Part shown: one piece after another, positions 40,573 through 52,463 of the stretch
Layout: each line of letters begins with the position of its first letter
Position numbering within the stretch: position 1 is the first letter of the stretch
Source of the DNA: Fomitopsis serialis
Taxonomy: Eukaryota > Basidiomycota > Agaricomycetes > Polyporales > Fomitopsidaceae
DNA: 64,000 nucleotides
Direction of reading: 5' to 3'
NCBI RefSeq assembly: GCF_022376445.1
Contig: NW_025955172.1
Span: forward strand, 1 to 64,000
The notes under the pieces: model-generated
What the model was told of the DNA's origin: nothing
What the model saw: the letters and a program-made list of their open reading frames with translations, nothing else
Databases searched by the model: none
Program-made: the position numbers and the translations under genes

Positions 40573-42225
40573 GCGGACGTACGAGCATGATCGTGGAGCT
40601 GTTCCGATGTATTTCGCGCCTGTTGTACGCATCGTGTACATTCGAGTTGCGTACCACTTGTAATGTGAAGCGTAACGTGATGACTCACTGACGTGTGCTT
40701 GGTATTTTGAGGATCAGTTGAGTGTTGCTCATGCATGTAACGCCATGATTTTATAAGCCAGCATCTCGAGCAGTCGGAGTGTTTTGAATATGGAGCTGGT
40801 GGGAGGATGAGGACGTCGCGAGTGGCTACAGACTGATTACAGGCCGCGGCGCATCTGCTAGGGCTGTAGCGTGCCTGGATTCAGTGTACGTCATGCGCAT
40901 CCATCAGTCTCTAGAGGTCGCTGACTTGTTATCCAATGTCTAGTGACGCATCCACGAACTGCTATCCGAGTCGCTGAGGTGATGAGAGGTGCGTCCCGCT
41001 CTGTGCGCCCCTGCTCTCGAGTCGGCTGTTAACATACATCCCGCAGACCAGAGACCTTTCGTATGTCGTCTGGGGCCCATTAAAGCCACACGGTGTCGAC
41101 GGCGATTCATGGCCAAATTCCTCTCGGACAAGGACGAAATCGACCTCCTCCGGGTCGGAGGCTTGATCTTTCTCGTCGATGTGGCCACCGTTCCATGGAC
41201 TCGACGATGCAACGCGGGTAGAACGGGAGGCTCTGAGAACTTGTCACGTACCAGACGACTAGCGATACAAGAACTCCGTGGTCTGCCTGTATGCTTTGAT
41301 ACGACACGGCCGCGAGCGTTCCATCCACACTGCGCACGACAAGAGTCGTGGCCACGCGCCTCGGAGCCTCTCACGATGGTCAAGTCCACGCTGCCCGACA
41401 CAGTGGGCGCATCTGTGTGCCCATACTGATCGAAGTTCGAGGGTGATTGAAATTTGATGGGATGCCAGTGTAGTCACATCATCATCTAGGACACTACAGA
41501 TTCTACCGCTATGGCGCCTTCGCCGCGTACCCGGCGGACCCTTTGACCTCCGACGACATTGTCGTATCCGCTCTCAAGGCGTCCGCGCGCAAGTCAATAA
41601 TCTGTCTCCGTGTTCCGCACGTGTTCATGTCGTTGTGTCTTCCAGACTCGGACATCGTCGTGGACCACTGCTTGGGCCGTCCCACCTTCGAGAAGGTTGT
41701 ACTCAGTACGTGTCTATGTTATGGGAGGACGCAGATTGGTCGTCTATGCGCTGAGCGAGCGAGGACGGAAGGTAGCATGCTGATCATGAGCGGAGGCTTC
41801 TGCGCGATACAACTGTCTCTTCTAATCTTGGACTGTCTCGAAGCAACCGTGTCAACATCCCGGAATGACGATCGTGCTGATGGGCCCATTTGTGATCATC
41901 AGTTTCTTCTGCTGCCGCCTTCGTGCGTACACAACAGTAACACAAGGCTAGCACTGCAATAGCTGATCTAATCATTGTATCCGGCTCAAGACCGCGAGTC
42001 CGTAGGCGAATGGTTATCATCACGATCAGGGGATCATAGACAGTAGTACTAAGAGGATCATCAGTCGCGATAGGAGGGATCAAGGGCCACGTCCGAGTGT
42101 ATATCGTTACCTTTGTACTAGTACGCGAGGGCCTCGAATATCATGCTACCGTATGTCCCCGCTCCTTCGGAATCGGAATATGCGCGATCCAGCCAAGGTC
42201 TCTTCCTCATCGTGTCCTTTTACCG
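40573..42225. other. Arm intergenic region with coding-like fragments
   Basis: 40990-41165 is the partner of the fragment at 3330-3610. At 41500-41720 a plus-strand frame reads RFYRYGAFAAYPADPLTSDD then KASARKSIICLRVPHVFM and PTFEKVVLS before a GTACGT donor. Its codon use is GC3-rich and looks like one exon of a real gene, but no flanking exon or family could be found. 42030-42080 pairs with 10040-10100. Confidence 0.35.
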
Positions 42226-42229
42226 TGAG

Positions 42230-42845
42230 CACGCCCTAGGCACTGCCTTCTCGAGGGATGAGACGGCGGTTGTTCAGGCTTCCTGAAGGACACGACGATC
42301 TCAGAACATGAGGAGCATGAAGACAGCTACAGACGCACTTGGGAATGTAAGCCATCATGGCGTCAATCAATGCTGCGACGCTCCGTCCGTTCCTGTACTG
42401 CGTATACTGTCCGCTGCGATAGATCCGTAGTGTCTTAGACGAGAACCAACTGTTATCATCCAAGAACTTGCAAGTCTCGAGTGTTAAAGCTACGTACGGG
42501 AAGCGCTCGATACCGTTCGCCTTGCAGGCTTCTGACTCCGGAGCATCGTCACAGTTGATTCTTTGCAAACTTCGCAGAGCCCTGGAGATTTGTCGCGACC
42601 CTCTCATAGTTGGGAGCCAAAATCTGGCAAAATCGACACCTGAGCACAGATTAGAAGAGTCAGAGGATGTCCTCGCGCAGAGTGATTCACATACCATGGG
42701 GCGAAGAACACGACCATGATCAATGGCTCGTGTTTGACGAACGGAATCAAGGTTGGCTGCAGTCAGAGTGATAACATCCGAAGCCTCGGCGGCGGAAAGA
42801 AAAAGCAAAAAGCGCGCCGAGAGGGACAAAAGGACTGAATCGCAT
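42230..42845 (-). pseudogene. Thioredoxin-fold protein, decayed copy
   Basis: This is the mirror partner of 9289-9923. The ATG (42845-42843) opens MRFSPFVPLGALFAF and leaves frame within the signal peptide. A second frameshift after LTAANLDSV follows an inserted C, and a third after AKFAK inserts an A. The remaining pieces show an active site WCRFC in place of WCPHC and the same intron positions. No functional protein can be made. Confidence 0.85.
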
Positions 42846-43945
42846 GGTGTAGGTGTTGAAAGCAGAGGACAAAGGTAGACCTCCGTATCCCCATAGGTAT
42901 GTATGTCGATGTCTGTCCAGCAGATCGATACGCCAGTGAGTGGTCCTTGGAATGGCGCAGCTGAGATATGACTGCAGTTTATGTGAGTATGTATGCGTGT
43001 ATGTCACCTTTAACGCGCCCACATACCTCAGCACCATATCGTTATCTATCCAAGGCCTGCAGGCTTCGGGTGTCAGAGTATGATAGCTTCATCTCGAACA
43101 TCATCCGCCACGGCGTAGGGACTCGGGGCAAAGTCGGTAAGCGCCCGGTCTGTTGTCTGAACACGATTCTGAGCGCCGTCAATCTCAATTTGACGTACCA
43201 GTAGTGAGTGCCGCGACGGTCGCTCGGCATCGCGGAAGCGCACTGATGCTAAGATTGTCGAAACACATCGACGCAACTCGGCATCAAGCCACCCAATTCA
43301 ACGGAAGATGCTGAGACGGTGAAGAGCCTGTGGCCGGCAAGGTAGCATGGTTGACTATCGGATCAAACATTCCGCCTTTCCTGTCTGCGAGACGCTAGGA
43401 CTTATCGTAAGAAGCAAGGGTAAACCAGTGAGCTATGCTCGTGGTCAAATGAACACTTCGGCGCAGAGAATGAGATGCAGGAAACAGCGCTGCACGGTAA
43501 AAGCCAATAACGGCTGTTATGTCATTCTCTGGTAGTGCTCTCAACCAACCTGCATGTATGCGTGCTACAACACTACCGTCGCCCGCTTCCGCCGTTCACT
43601 GTCGAACACATAACAGCCTCGCAGGACTTGTTGCTCGAGCTACTGGAGGAAACACGCGAACTGTCGACGCACGTCAATCAAGAGAGCAACCAAGACTGTC
43701 TTTGAGCATCGGTACTCCGAATAGTTCAGCCAGTAGAATCGGCCCTGCGAGAGGATGAACGCTGCAAGATACGACGACGCGAACGCAATTGGCTCGTTAA
43801 GAATCAGGTGTAAGTTTGGCACAGCCACAAACGCGTCGCCGTCGTGCAGCGTCGTGCTCGCTGCCCAGATGCAGTGTCCGAAGCAAACCCAAATGATACG
43901 TGTGAAGACCACCCGCACTCGCCGCCCTCGAGCCTGCCCGATGCT
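42846..43945. other. Arm intergenic region; no gene supported
   Basis: 43040-43280 pairs with 8860-9060 and 43650-43830 with 7890-8010, in inverted orientation. Confidence 0.4.
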
Positions 43946-43949
43946 CATT

Positions 43950-44285
43950 TTAATGCGAGTACGCGCTCCAAGGCTCGGGCACAGTGCGCACGATCGGGAT
44001 TGGGGGTGAACGAGACGTAATACGAGGCGCGCGATACAGAAGCTCCCGAATTGTACTGTCGCGAACGCGAGACGGACACGGTGCGAGCACTCACTCGCCA
44101 GTCCACTCGCATGTCATCCAGCATGCATGCTTTCTCCGCGCCCTCACTCACACGAAGCACTGCACGCCCTTGGAGGCGCCCTTCAATTTTGCGCGGCTGC
44201 ATGACTTCACGCCGTTCTCGGGGACTATCAGCGTGCAGTAGATTCTGGAGGACGTCGCCGCGGGGAGATCGACTGGGCCATAAGG
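43950..44285 (+). pseudogene. Aldo/keto reductase relic (C-terminal part)
   Basis: This is the mirror partner of 7455-7880. Readable pieces are a VRTIGIG stretch (intact gene: VHTIGMS), YCRER-like sequence and FARLHDFTPFSGTISVQ ending in a stop where the intact gene continues EHMRED. Confidence 0.75.
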
Positions 44286-44406
44286 AAGGTCGTGATTTGC
44301 AGGACGGCGTGTGGCTAATAAAAGGGAGCTCGGTGGGAGCTCAGGGAGTCGTGTATACGGCAGTCGATGCGAGACGACTCGGGACTCGATCCATTGGTAG
44401 GTCAGC

Positions 44407-45788
44407 ATGACTGGAGGAGGAGGAGGAGGAGGAGATTTACGTGAAGGACTGCGGAACGACCGCATAAGACCATACAACGGTCCTTTCCCACACTCAGAAA
44501 CTACACTGATGTGCCTTCTTACTGTAGATCGCGTCATGGTCTCCTACTACCACGACGACACTGTGAACGATGGCCCTCTCCTCCCCGTCGAGCTGTGTGA
44601 ACATATTCTCGACTTCGTCTGGCCCGATCGCATAACCCTTCTCTCCTGTGCACTCGTTTGTCGAGCGTGGCTCCCGCGCGGTCGCCTCAATCTGCTCCAC
44701 CAAGTCCGCCTTCGCGACAGGACGCAGGCATGGTCCCTCTCCAGTTTCCTCTCTCGACACGCCGTCTGCTGCTCATCCGTACGGGTGCTTCAAATATCGC
44801 CCCGCTACTCAGGGTGGACCCTCACGCGCGCCTTCCCGCTCCTTTTTGTTGGCAAACTCTCGCACGTCGAGCACATCCGCCTCGAGAACCGCTGTGGCTT
44901 CAACTTCTTCGCCCAGCCGCGGTCTCTGACCGCGCTCGGTCAGTTTGTTTCCGTGAGGAAGTTGGAAATCAGAGGCTATATGCTCCCGTCGCTGCACTCG
45001 TTTGGCCGCCTCATAACGGCCCTACCCAACATAACCACTCTGATTTGCCGGACCATCCGGTGGTCCACGGTGGATTACTCGCCCGAGTCCTTCAGGCCTG
45101 TCTCCGCACGCCTAAAGCTCACCACCATGGCCATGTCGGACATTAGATGGTATGATGAGTTGGTCGACATGCTCGCTGACATCGTCGATCTGAGGTCCTT
45201 GCCCACCCTGAACATTCAATCCGTCCAGATGCAGGAGCTACAGCCAGTGAACAGACTAATCGATGCGGTTGGTTCCGCGCTCCGGCATCTCGTCCTAAGC
45301 CCCAGTCCTACGTCTTGACCGGCCAGGAATGCCAGTGCGTACACAATATATTCTGGGTCTCATTCACCGTTGATCTCCGGGACAAAGGTGCATTTCCTAC
45401 ACTCACCAGTAACGTCAATCTACGAACTCTCCGTCTGCATTTCCATGACCGAGGCGAATGGATCGTCCCCATGCTCTCCCAGCTCGCGTCTGAACCGCGG
45501 CCTTTCTTGGCACTGAGGATCTCGAACCAGGAGATCTTGGACGAAGAGAGTCTGCGTCTACTGCGACTAGATCGTCTTGCCAAGATCGTTGCGCAGCATC
45601 GTTTGAACCCCTGGGAACTCGTCTTCTGTCACAAGCGGTCCATATTTGGCGTAGACGAGTATCATGCAGAAGTGCGACGGTGCTTACCAGACGCGGCAGC
45701 CCGTGGACTTCTGCGCATCGAACCGAGTGAGTTTGTCTGCATTGTACGACCTCATGTACGTGAGTCGACTCACTCCCGCGATAGGTGA
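44407..45788 (+). CDS. F-box protein, intact or nearly intact copy
   Basis: The first open frame (44407-45318) contains an F-box near residues 60-100 counted from 44407 (LPVELCEHILDFVWPDR, then VCRAWLP) and a leucine-rich body. F-box proteins of this type recruit substrates to SCF ubiquitin ligases. The start may be ATG 44407 (with a poly-Gly lead from a GGA repeat) or ATG 44509 (MCLLTVDR), which the partner copy shares. The first frame ends in TGA at 45316. The C-terminal part (NIFWVSFTVDLRD...NLRTLRLHFHD to 45788) is in another frame. A 59-bp GT-AG intron 45247-45305 would join both in frame, giving 406 residues from 44509. However, the skipped words RLIDAVGSALRHLVL look coding, so a frameshift cannot be excluded. 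Confidence 0.75.
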
Positions 45789-48075
45789 TGCTCCTTGGTG
45801 GGAGACCTGGGCTTTCTCCTTGACCACGTACTGTCGAGCACTGAGATGTAACAAGGTCGGGCAGACTCGCCAGCAAGTAGGCCGTACAGGTGTTGGCACG
45901 GCGCGAGTAAGCGCGTGGATGGTTTGTAAAATACAATGATGAAGCGTCGACATCAGTCGACCAATTCTTCGACACATCCCCTGGCGACCTCCACATACAG
46001 GCACAATCACACGACCGCTACGCGTTGCACGAGAGAACTCTCCCGTCGACGACGCACCAGTCGAATGGATGTCCTAACCCTCGCTAGGTGGTGCGAGAAG
46101 CCAACGGGCTCGCGACCCGCCCATGAGCTGCTACCGCGCGTGTGAGCACCTCACGACCATTACACGTTGAGGGGGTCGTCGAAAGGATCCTGGATGTCTT
46201 CGGTGCCAGTCCATCCTTGATGGATACCGGTGATTGAAGCATCCGCAGGGATCCTCGACATCATCCCTAAGTTAGCATGGCCAGAGCGAGCTCGCCAGCG
46301 GAGCTCAGCGTGTTCTGAAACAGCCCGCGTTGAGTCGCCACGTCCGCTAGACGCTACTGTCGGCTTGCGTACACATGGTGCAATGGAACCATGCGACCAT
46401 GCTCGCGTCTGCAGCAACTGTATATAAGTCTCGCATAGCCAGACAGCGACGGGGGACTTACGACCAGGGGAGTGCTGCAGTGCCTGTGCCCTCTCGCGCA
46501 GTGATACGAGGCCATCGGCCCACCTGAGATCGAAATCAGGCTGGACCGACGCTCATCGAAGCGCAGGTGCGGGCGTGAGTCCCGGGCTACCGCTTGCGCT
46601 CCGATGCGCCGTATGCGTTGGTCCTCGTAATACGCCATGGCGAGTTTTGGTGTGCAGAAGCAGGGATTGCAGTCCGCATTATCGCAAGAAGACTTTGCGA
46701 TGTCCTAGATCTGCCGCTCAGGGCTGTATCCTGTCGGCGGACATCAGCAGACCGAGCAATGCGAATGCGAATGCAGTAACTACCTGTTCTCCGCCGACTC
46801 GGGGGCATAGCTCCGGGAAAGGCATTCTGCTGGCCGACATCCAATCGCCGGTATGTTCGGCCTTGGCGCAGTGCGTAAACGTGGCCTAGAGCCGGTAGCC
46901 GAAGTGGGGAGCGGAATCCAACCCGCTGCAAATCTGAAGCAACGTCCAGTTGAGGTCCGCGGTTAGCTCACTGATGATCGCCGCGATCGTGCGCGAGTGC
47001 TCCCACCTTACTGCGCCGGCATGGAAGAGTGGCTACACCCGTGTCTTCGATGTTCGAGGTCTTCTGTATCCTCGTCTGAGTCGAGATGTGGCTCCGAAAT
47101 GATTCGGACCCCCCAGGGTATCTCGCGCGGATGGCAGGTTCGTCGTTACAGTGTACGAGTGCACGCGACATGGATGTGCCGACGGCCAGGGTATGCGTTC
47201 GAAGGGCACACCTGTACTGAGGTCCGCAGAAGAGTTGTCGGTCCATGACGAGCACTCTCCGCTGCGATAAGTGGCGATGGGGTATAAGGTCAGCCCACAG
47301 CTGTCTTTGGGCGAAGAAGGACGGCGTCTGCCGACTTCATCGCAAGCTCTACAGCGGCCTGCTGCGAGACCTGTCAGAGACAAGCGAGGGAGTGATGTTC
47401 GTATGACCCACCTGTCCGGAACGTGTACCGGAGCCCTGGTTTTGGCCATTCGCCGATCCACCACCAGGGGGACGACGAGCATTGGTCGGGAGACTTCGCC
47501 ACTGACTCTTTTGTTTTCTTAGGCACCCCTTTTCGTCAAGGGAGTAAGGGTGCGCATCGACTATATCGTATTCAGTCGGTTGTTAGTTACGAGGTTACGA
47601 CCACGACCGACAAAAACAGACACTTTGTTCTGCGAGCGTGCTGATTATCTCTTTGACCGTCGTCATGCCGATCGCTCTCGAATCCATGCTGTAGTCGGCA
47701 AGTTGAGGGGTCTGGATGCGACGGGATGACTGGGGGCGGCAGAGAGGGTACACAGGAGCATCTGGATAATCGAGCATTCAATAATGAGACGCAAAGCACC
47801 CGATTTCCGAACACTCACCATGACTGATAGACGATGCAAATGAGCCATAGAGGTAGGCCTCGGGCGACGATCGGGCCAGGTAAGAAATCCCGCGTGTCAG
47901 TGAACGCGGACTGCCGGTGCTTGTACCATAGGTCATTCAAGGTAAAAGAGCCGTCCTACGGGTTGCCGCGTCCACCTTTGGGCCGCCCGAGTCCTTGAGG
48001 CCCTCACTACCAGCTTGCAGTGAGTGCAAGTTAGCATGTGAGTAACGGATGTCTAGTCAGTCAGTACTCACTGAA
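45789..48075. other. Region with no gene supported
   Basis: 45980-46080 carries the CACACGACCGCTACG and AACTCTCCCG blocks seen near PFLLTT genes. The arm homology ends near 46430. 47590-47850 on the minus strand has a hydrophobic frame (LPLWLICIVYQSW) before a GTGAGT donor, which could be part of a membrane protein, but no consistent gene could be built. Confidence 0.3.
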
Positions 48076-48079
48076 GACG

Positions 48080-48614
48080 TCCCTGAATATCCCGCCCACG
48101 CCCCGCTGAGATATAATGGTCCCATGCATGTTGTTCCTCAAGATTGAACGAGACCCCGCGAAGCATCAGCGCCGCTCCAGGGTTGGCCCGAGTCCCTAAT
48201 GCGATCACCAGTGCGTCAGTACATGGTCAAACGGGGATGTAGGGTACTCACGGGTGTACGAAACGTGGCTGCGCGCAAGTCTCAGACAGTCTTTCAGGTC
48301 TCCTCAGGCTCCCCGTCGCTCGCCGGTGTCATCAACGCCTCCTAGACGGGATGATTGCGCAAAAAATTGCAGCCTCTTGGGAGATACGGTGCCGGGCTCA
48401 GTTTGCTCCGCGAGCGGGCCTTTCTTTCAAGACAGGTTGCCTGAGGAGCTTCCATCACCGCCTCCTTGTGTCGACGGCCGGTGAGCCCGTCGAGGGATTG
48501 AGCGCTGGCGTATGTGGCGGTTAGGAGGAATGGTATCGCGCGCAGACAGCGCCACGACGCAGAAGCAAGAGGAGGAGGCTCCGTCAATAGACGACAGAGC
48601 AAGTGAGGCGACAT
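48080..48614 (-). CDS. PFLLTT-family protein, copy i (probable multi-exon)
   Basis: Exon 1 starts at 48614, about 65 bp after TATAAATA (minus strand, 48686-48679), with MSPHLLCRLLTEPPPLASAS, then WRCLRAIPFLLTATYASAQS. Open frame continues to 48342. Further down, near 48175-48080, a frame reads NNMHGTIISQRGVGGIFRDV before GTGAGT, resembling FLMTQRSVGGATLV of copies b and g. That suggests a shared second block encoded in a separate exon here and that the family has a real C-terminal part. Exon borders between 48342 and 48200 are not settled. The presequence suggests mitochondrial targeting. Confidence 0.45.
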
Positions 48615-48689
48615 GTTGGGTGGCTCAAGAGTGGGGAGGCGGCTTTGATGAGAGGAAATGGAGAGCGGTGGAGGGGGTATTTATACCTG

Positions 48690-49640
48690 AAGTAGGAACA
48701 CGCAAGTTAACTAGAGACAAAGGTCTCTAATGGAGGAAGTGGACATCGTCAAAACAATGCATGGTACGTACAAGTCATTATCTGGCGAGGTCGCATGTCG
48801 CGATCGACTTCATGCATTATTGCTGTGACACTGGATGTCTTTCAGTAGACATTGGTCGACGAGAATGCTCACCATTGGCCACGTAGCCGCGGCGTTACTC
48901 GCGTACTTATTGAAGCGCATTGTCTGCCGTGGTCCGGGTGAGCGATAGGGTCAGTCAGGATGTCGTCGCAACAGTGTCCGTGCCAACTTGAATGAGCGGC
49001 GCGTCGTTGGTGACTTTTCATCCTGTCAGGAAACGCATACAGAGGTGACATAACGGCGATGAAAAGTTTATAAGAGGTCTCAGCGAAATATGCACCAGTA
49101 CTTGCACAAGTTGAGTGACTTGGAAGAGAAGGTCGACTTTGCGGGCGTCAGCCAGATTGCTGCCCGATGTTCCCGCCACAGACGCGTCGTCCTCCATCGC
49201 CGCTCACAAGTGCTTACGCGTCGACGAGCACGAGCAGCCAGCTCATCACTACCATTCACGGGTCCTCAACCATTCAACACAGCTGGAGCGCACCTCGCGG
49301 TTCACATGCCTATCGTGGGAGGACTCTCTTGTAGGGACCATGCAAGTCCGAGTCTGAAGACCGTTTGCAAGACCGAACGCCGTGAGTCAACGAGGGAGGC
49401 CTTTTATCATCTGCCGTAGTCCCGCTCAGTACCATTCTGAAGACTGGAGCTGCAAGACATGCCCCATCAGTACATACCCAATGATTTCTCCACGCCGGTT
49501 GGGCCTTTCAGATCGTGTGAGTACGTCTAGCCTTTTCGTGATGAGACTGCAGAAGAAACTCACCTGTCTTGTTCGCGTCTTGAATTTCTTGCCAATCCTT
49601 TGCAGAGGGAACGTTCGTATTTGAGACGAAGGCGGAGGAA
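48690..49640. other. Region with no gene supported
   Basis: A fragment of the GATCGGGG repeat (CCACAGACGCGTCGTCC) lies near 49178 and the GGAGGACTCTC block near 49317, with a short frame VHMPIVGGLSCRDHA that resembles THMPIGGELSRRDHA near 36065. No complete gene is seen. Confidence 0.35.
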
Positions 49641-49644
49641 AGAG

Positions 49645-50123
49645 CTACTCACTCGGGGTTTGCTGATGCTGACAATGCCCCCTTCGCAGTCTGACTACCA
49701 AGCCCAATCGCCAGCCTCGCTGCGCGTGGCTGGCTTTCTCCGCGTTGCATATCAAAGATCTGGTGGTGAGTGCTGGTAGTGGACTCCATGCAGTTTCGAC
49801 GGGCCGTGTACGTGCACGACGCAGCTCTAGTGGTTTACATCGCGTGAGTATGGTGCTGAGAGAAGACGGACGAGACTGCATACTCACATACACATCGTGC
49901 CAGTAACGCCTCCGCTGTCTTGTGGCGTCAGAAACCCCTGTGACCAGATCAGATCGTCGTCGCTGCGGTAGTCGCGGGTAGTGCTCCGTGGAGTGGTTAG
50001 GAAGATTGGTGCCGTGCGGGACAAAAGCCTATGGGCATTCGGGTAGTCGGCGAAGGACGTGCTGCCAACGTGCTGCCGCATGATTTGTATCGACGCAATG
50101 GGGGTACGATCGATCCACAACAT
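49645..50123 (-). CDS. PFLLTT-family protein, copy j-minus (two exons possible)
   Basis: The minus-strand frame ending at 49884 contains RTAPIFLTTPRSTTRDYRSD, then GFLTPQDSGGVTG, which aligns with PFLLTTPRSDLRALRADFDS and GFLMTQRSVGGAT of copies b and g in the same frame. This supports that frame as the protein. A GTGAGT donor near 49890 can splice to a downstream 60-codon basic frame ending at 49645. The start is unclear: no TATAAATAC word was found upstream. Confidence 0.4.
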
Positions 50124-50540
50124 CGAGCTATCGCGTGTAGCGTTTCTGTCTTTGTGCGCGGGAGGTGTTCAGGGTCAAGGCTACATAGCAACGGAGGCCA
50201 CAGGTAGTCGTATTCAGGTACGTCATATGTCAAAGCGTTTGCTATTCTCATCTCGTGGTTCCTAGAAAGCGCATAGCATGGATGTTCCGTCAGCCTTTCG
50301 AGTTGGAATACAACATCGTGAATTGCGAAAAGCTTACGCACTGTCGACGGTCCATGTTGGGGCGTCCGGCTCTTCGCTCTTCAATTGAGATGAGGACGAC
50401 CGATCAAAGCACCAGACTCATGATGCTCAGGAACGTGTTAGAAGTGGCCCATCTAGATCGCCGTACCACAAAGCCACATACATAGTCGTCGCCCACGCGA
50501 CGCCGCCTCAGGAACAATAGACTACGCGATCAGCACCAGG

Positions 50541-50548
50541 TATAAATA
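50541..50548 (+). promoter_or_regulatory. TATA box of PFLLTT copy j-plus
   Basis: TATAAATA lies 47 bp before the ATG at 50595. Confidence 0.5.
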
Positions 50549-50594
50549 CCCTGCGCTGCCTCGGTTAGTCCGTCAAACTCAGCGACACCCTCCG

Positions 50595-50678
50595 ATGCAT
50601 CCCTTCAGACTAGGACTACTGCCCCGCTCCTTCGCACCGTTACCATTCCTCCTAAACCAGCCATCTACCTCCCACTGA
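50595..50678 (+). CDS. PFLLTT-family short frame, copy j-plus
   Basis: A 27-codon frame after the TATA box: MHPFRLGLLPRSFAPLPFLL then NQPSTSH and stop. It is close to copies a and h at the core (PLPFLL followed by H/N and Q). It could be a truncated copy or exon 1 of a spliced gene (several AG acceptors lie downstream). No partner exon could be assigned. Confidence 0.35.
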   Translation: MHPFRLGLLPRSFAPLPFLLNQPSTSH

Positions 50679-50679
50679 C

Positions 50680-52460
50680 AGGAAAACGACTGGTCAGCGG
50701 TGCTAGCTGACAGGTGTTCAGGTCGCCAACACCTCCCCGCACTCGTGAGCCTATCTTGGGTCCTGACTTGCACGGCCTCGGGCCTAACGTCTCCTCCCAC
50801 CTGTAGCTTGGCATACTGACTGGATCGACTGCCCATAGTCCACGCAGCTACGATGCAACCGCCCTGCGCCGCGTTGCAAAGTCCGCCAGGTGTCTGGCCA
50901 AGGAGGATCGGCGAGTTGGAACGAACCCACCCCGCCCGGCCACCTTCCGCGCGGCGACGCCTCCTACGCCTCATGAGACCCAGGTCGTCCGGGTCAACGG
51001 ATATACAAGGGAACGTGCATCGATACAATCCAGCCTCCTCGCGCCAACGAGGACGTCTTCGATGGATGTGGCCGTCGCGCCTTAGTCCGGGGATAGGCCC
51101 CCGGTTCTCACTCACCGACGTGACGCCACGCTCTCGCCAACAGCCGGCGCGACCTGGCGCGACAGGCCGTTGGACCGACTGTATACGAAGATGCAGGCCC
51201 GGTTCCCGTCTCTCTGCCTCCGATGTATAATCCTGAGTGGAACAGCAGCTCTGCGAGGGACTCGTGAATAACGCGCCAGCATGGCGACCGGACATATGCC
51301 TGAGAGCCACCAGTACACGCTGCAAGACTACATCCATCAGTGAGTTCCGTTACATGCATGAAACTCAAGGCTCGCTGACAGAGCAACGTCCGGAAAGGCC
51401 TCGAACGAGTCGCCAAAACCGGCTCCACAGTCGCGGTGGTGCGAGATGGCGTAGTGCGAACTGCGCGATCTCTGCGACGACAACGAGGGTCATCCTTCGC
51501 TGGAACACTGCTGAAGCAAGACAGTCGTCTTGCTCATGGGTGCGCTGCCAGCCGAGGGTGGTCCACGCGTTGTTGTGACCGCGCAAGTCATCGAATTCAA
51601 CGATGTCTTCAGTGTGGGATGGCGATCAAGCACTGAACGACGCCATTGACTGGGACGTGTATTCTCTCGAGCAAGTGCGTACAACATAAGCATTGCATAC
51701 TTATAAGAGGTACTAGGCTGCTTCGATTTGCGCGTAGTACTGGAAGCCATGAGGACAGTTACGCGAAGGGAGCACAGCTAGTACCTTGCGCACTGTCTTG
51801 TACGAAGGACCAGTTGAGTCACCGCCCAATTCTTCACTATGTCACACGTCGGCTGAGTCGCATCGTAGGCAACTTGAAGTAGCCTTGGGACTCGAGAAAT
51901 CTGCGTTGGCACGTACCTGTGGATCTCGCCGACTGAATACCAGACGGCGGGTCGAACCGCCACACAGATCTGGGCAGCCACAGACAGGCATTGCCCCAGT
52001 AATACTAGACGAGGGCCTTTGCGCTACATGGAGAAAAGTTCGGAGACAGCAAGGCATCGAAGCATGTTTACATCAAGGCATTTCGTCGCCAGGATGCTGT
52101 ACTCTCAGCAACAAGGGGTACGCAAGTACAAGGACGGTCCGGCTGACAGCAGCAGTGTATTTGTGCCACCCAACGAATTCGAAACAGGCGGCTACGTACA
52201 CGGTACCTGCTGGAAGAGTACAGCAACAAGCTTCCGTGTGCCTTGTATTCTCAGTTACGTAGTCTACCCTTCTGATAAGTGGTCAACCGTTGAACAACGG
52301 GCACTGCAGTGCACTGCTCCATGGGAGACGCGTATCGGGAAACCGCCCGCGCGTCACATCCGACATAAGTATGGAGGTTCGCATTCAGCTGCCGAGACAT
52401 TACAACGCAACTTTCTTCGCCATCCACGACGCCGACCCTAGACCGGCCGCTGCATAGCAA
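50680..52460. other. Region with no gene supported
   Basis: Long overlapping frames occur on both strands at 50579-51337 (252 codons minus, 125 codons plus) in GC-rich Arg-rich sequence, which is typical of chance frames. 51490-51550 repeats the AAGACAGTCGTCTTGCTC block found at 13440 and 38525. Confidence 0.35.
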
Positions 52461-52463
52461 GTC

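Larger units (their letters stand above)
35740..46430. repeat. Right arm of the large diverged inverted repeat
   Basis: This is the mirror partner of 5800-16130 with the same gene order reversed and all strands flipped. The arms are separated by about 19.6 kb holding the tandem units and the intact AKR gene. Indels make the right arm slightly longer. Confidence 0.85.

Noticed and set aside
44412..44434. GGA repeat as a regulatory element
   Set aside because: It is a simple microsatellite, absent from the partner copy at this position and explained as low complexity before or at the start of the F-box gene.
50579..51337. 252-codon minus-strand and 125-codon plus-strand frames as genes
   Set aside because: They overlap each other in GC-rich DNA, are Arg/Gly/Ser-rich without domains or splice pattern, and look like chance frames.
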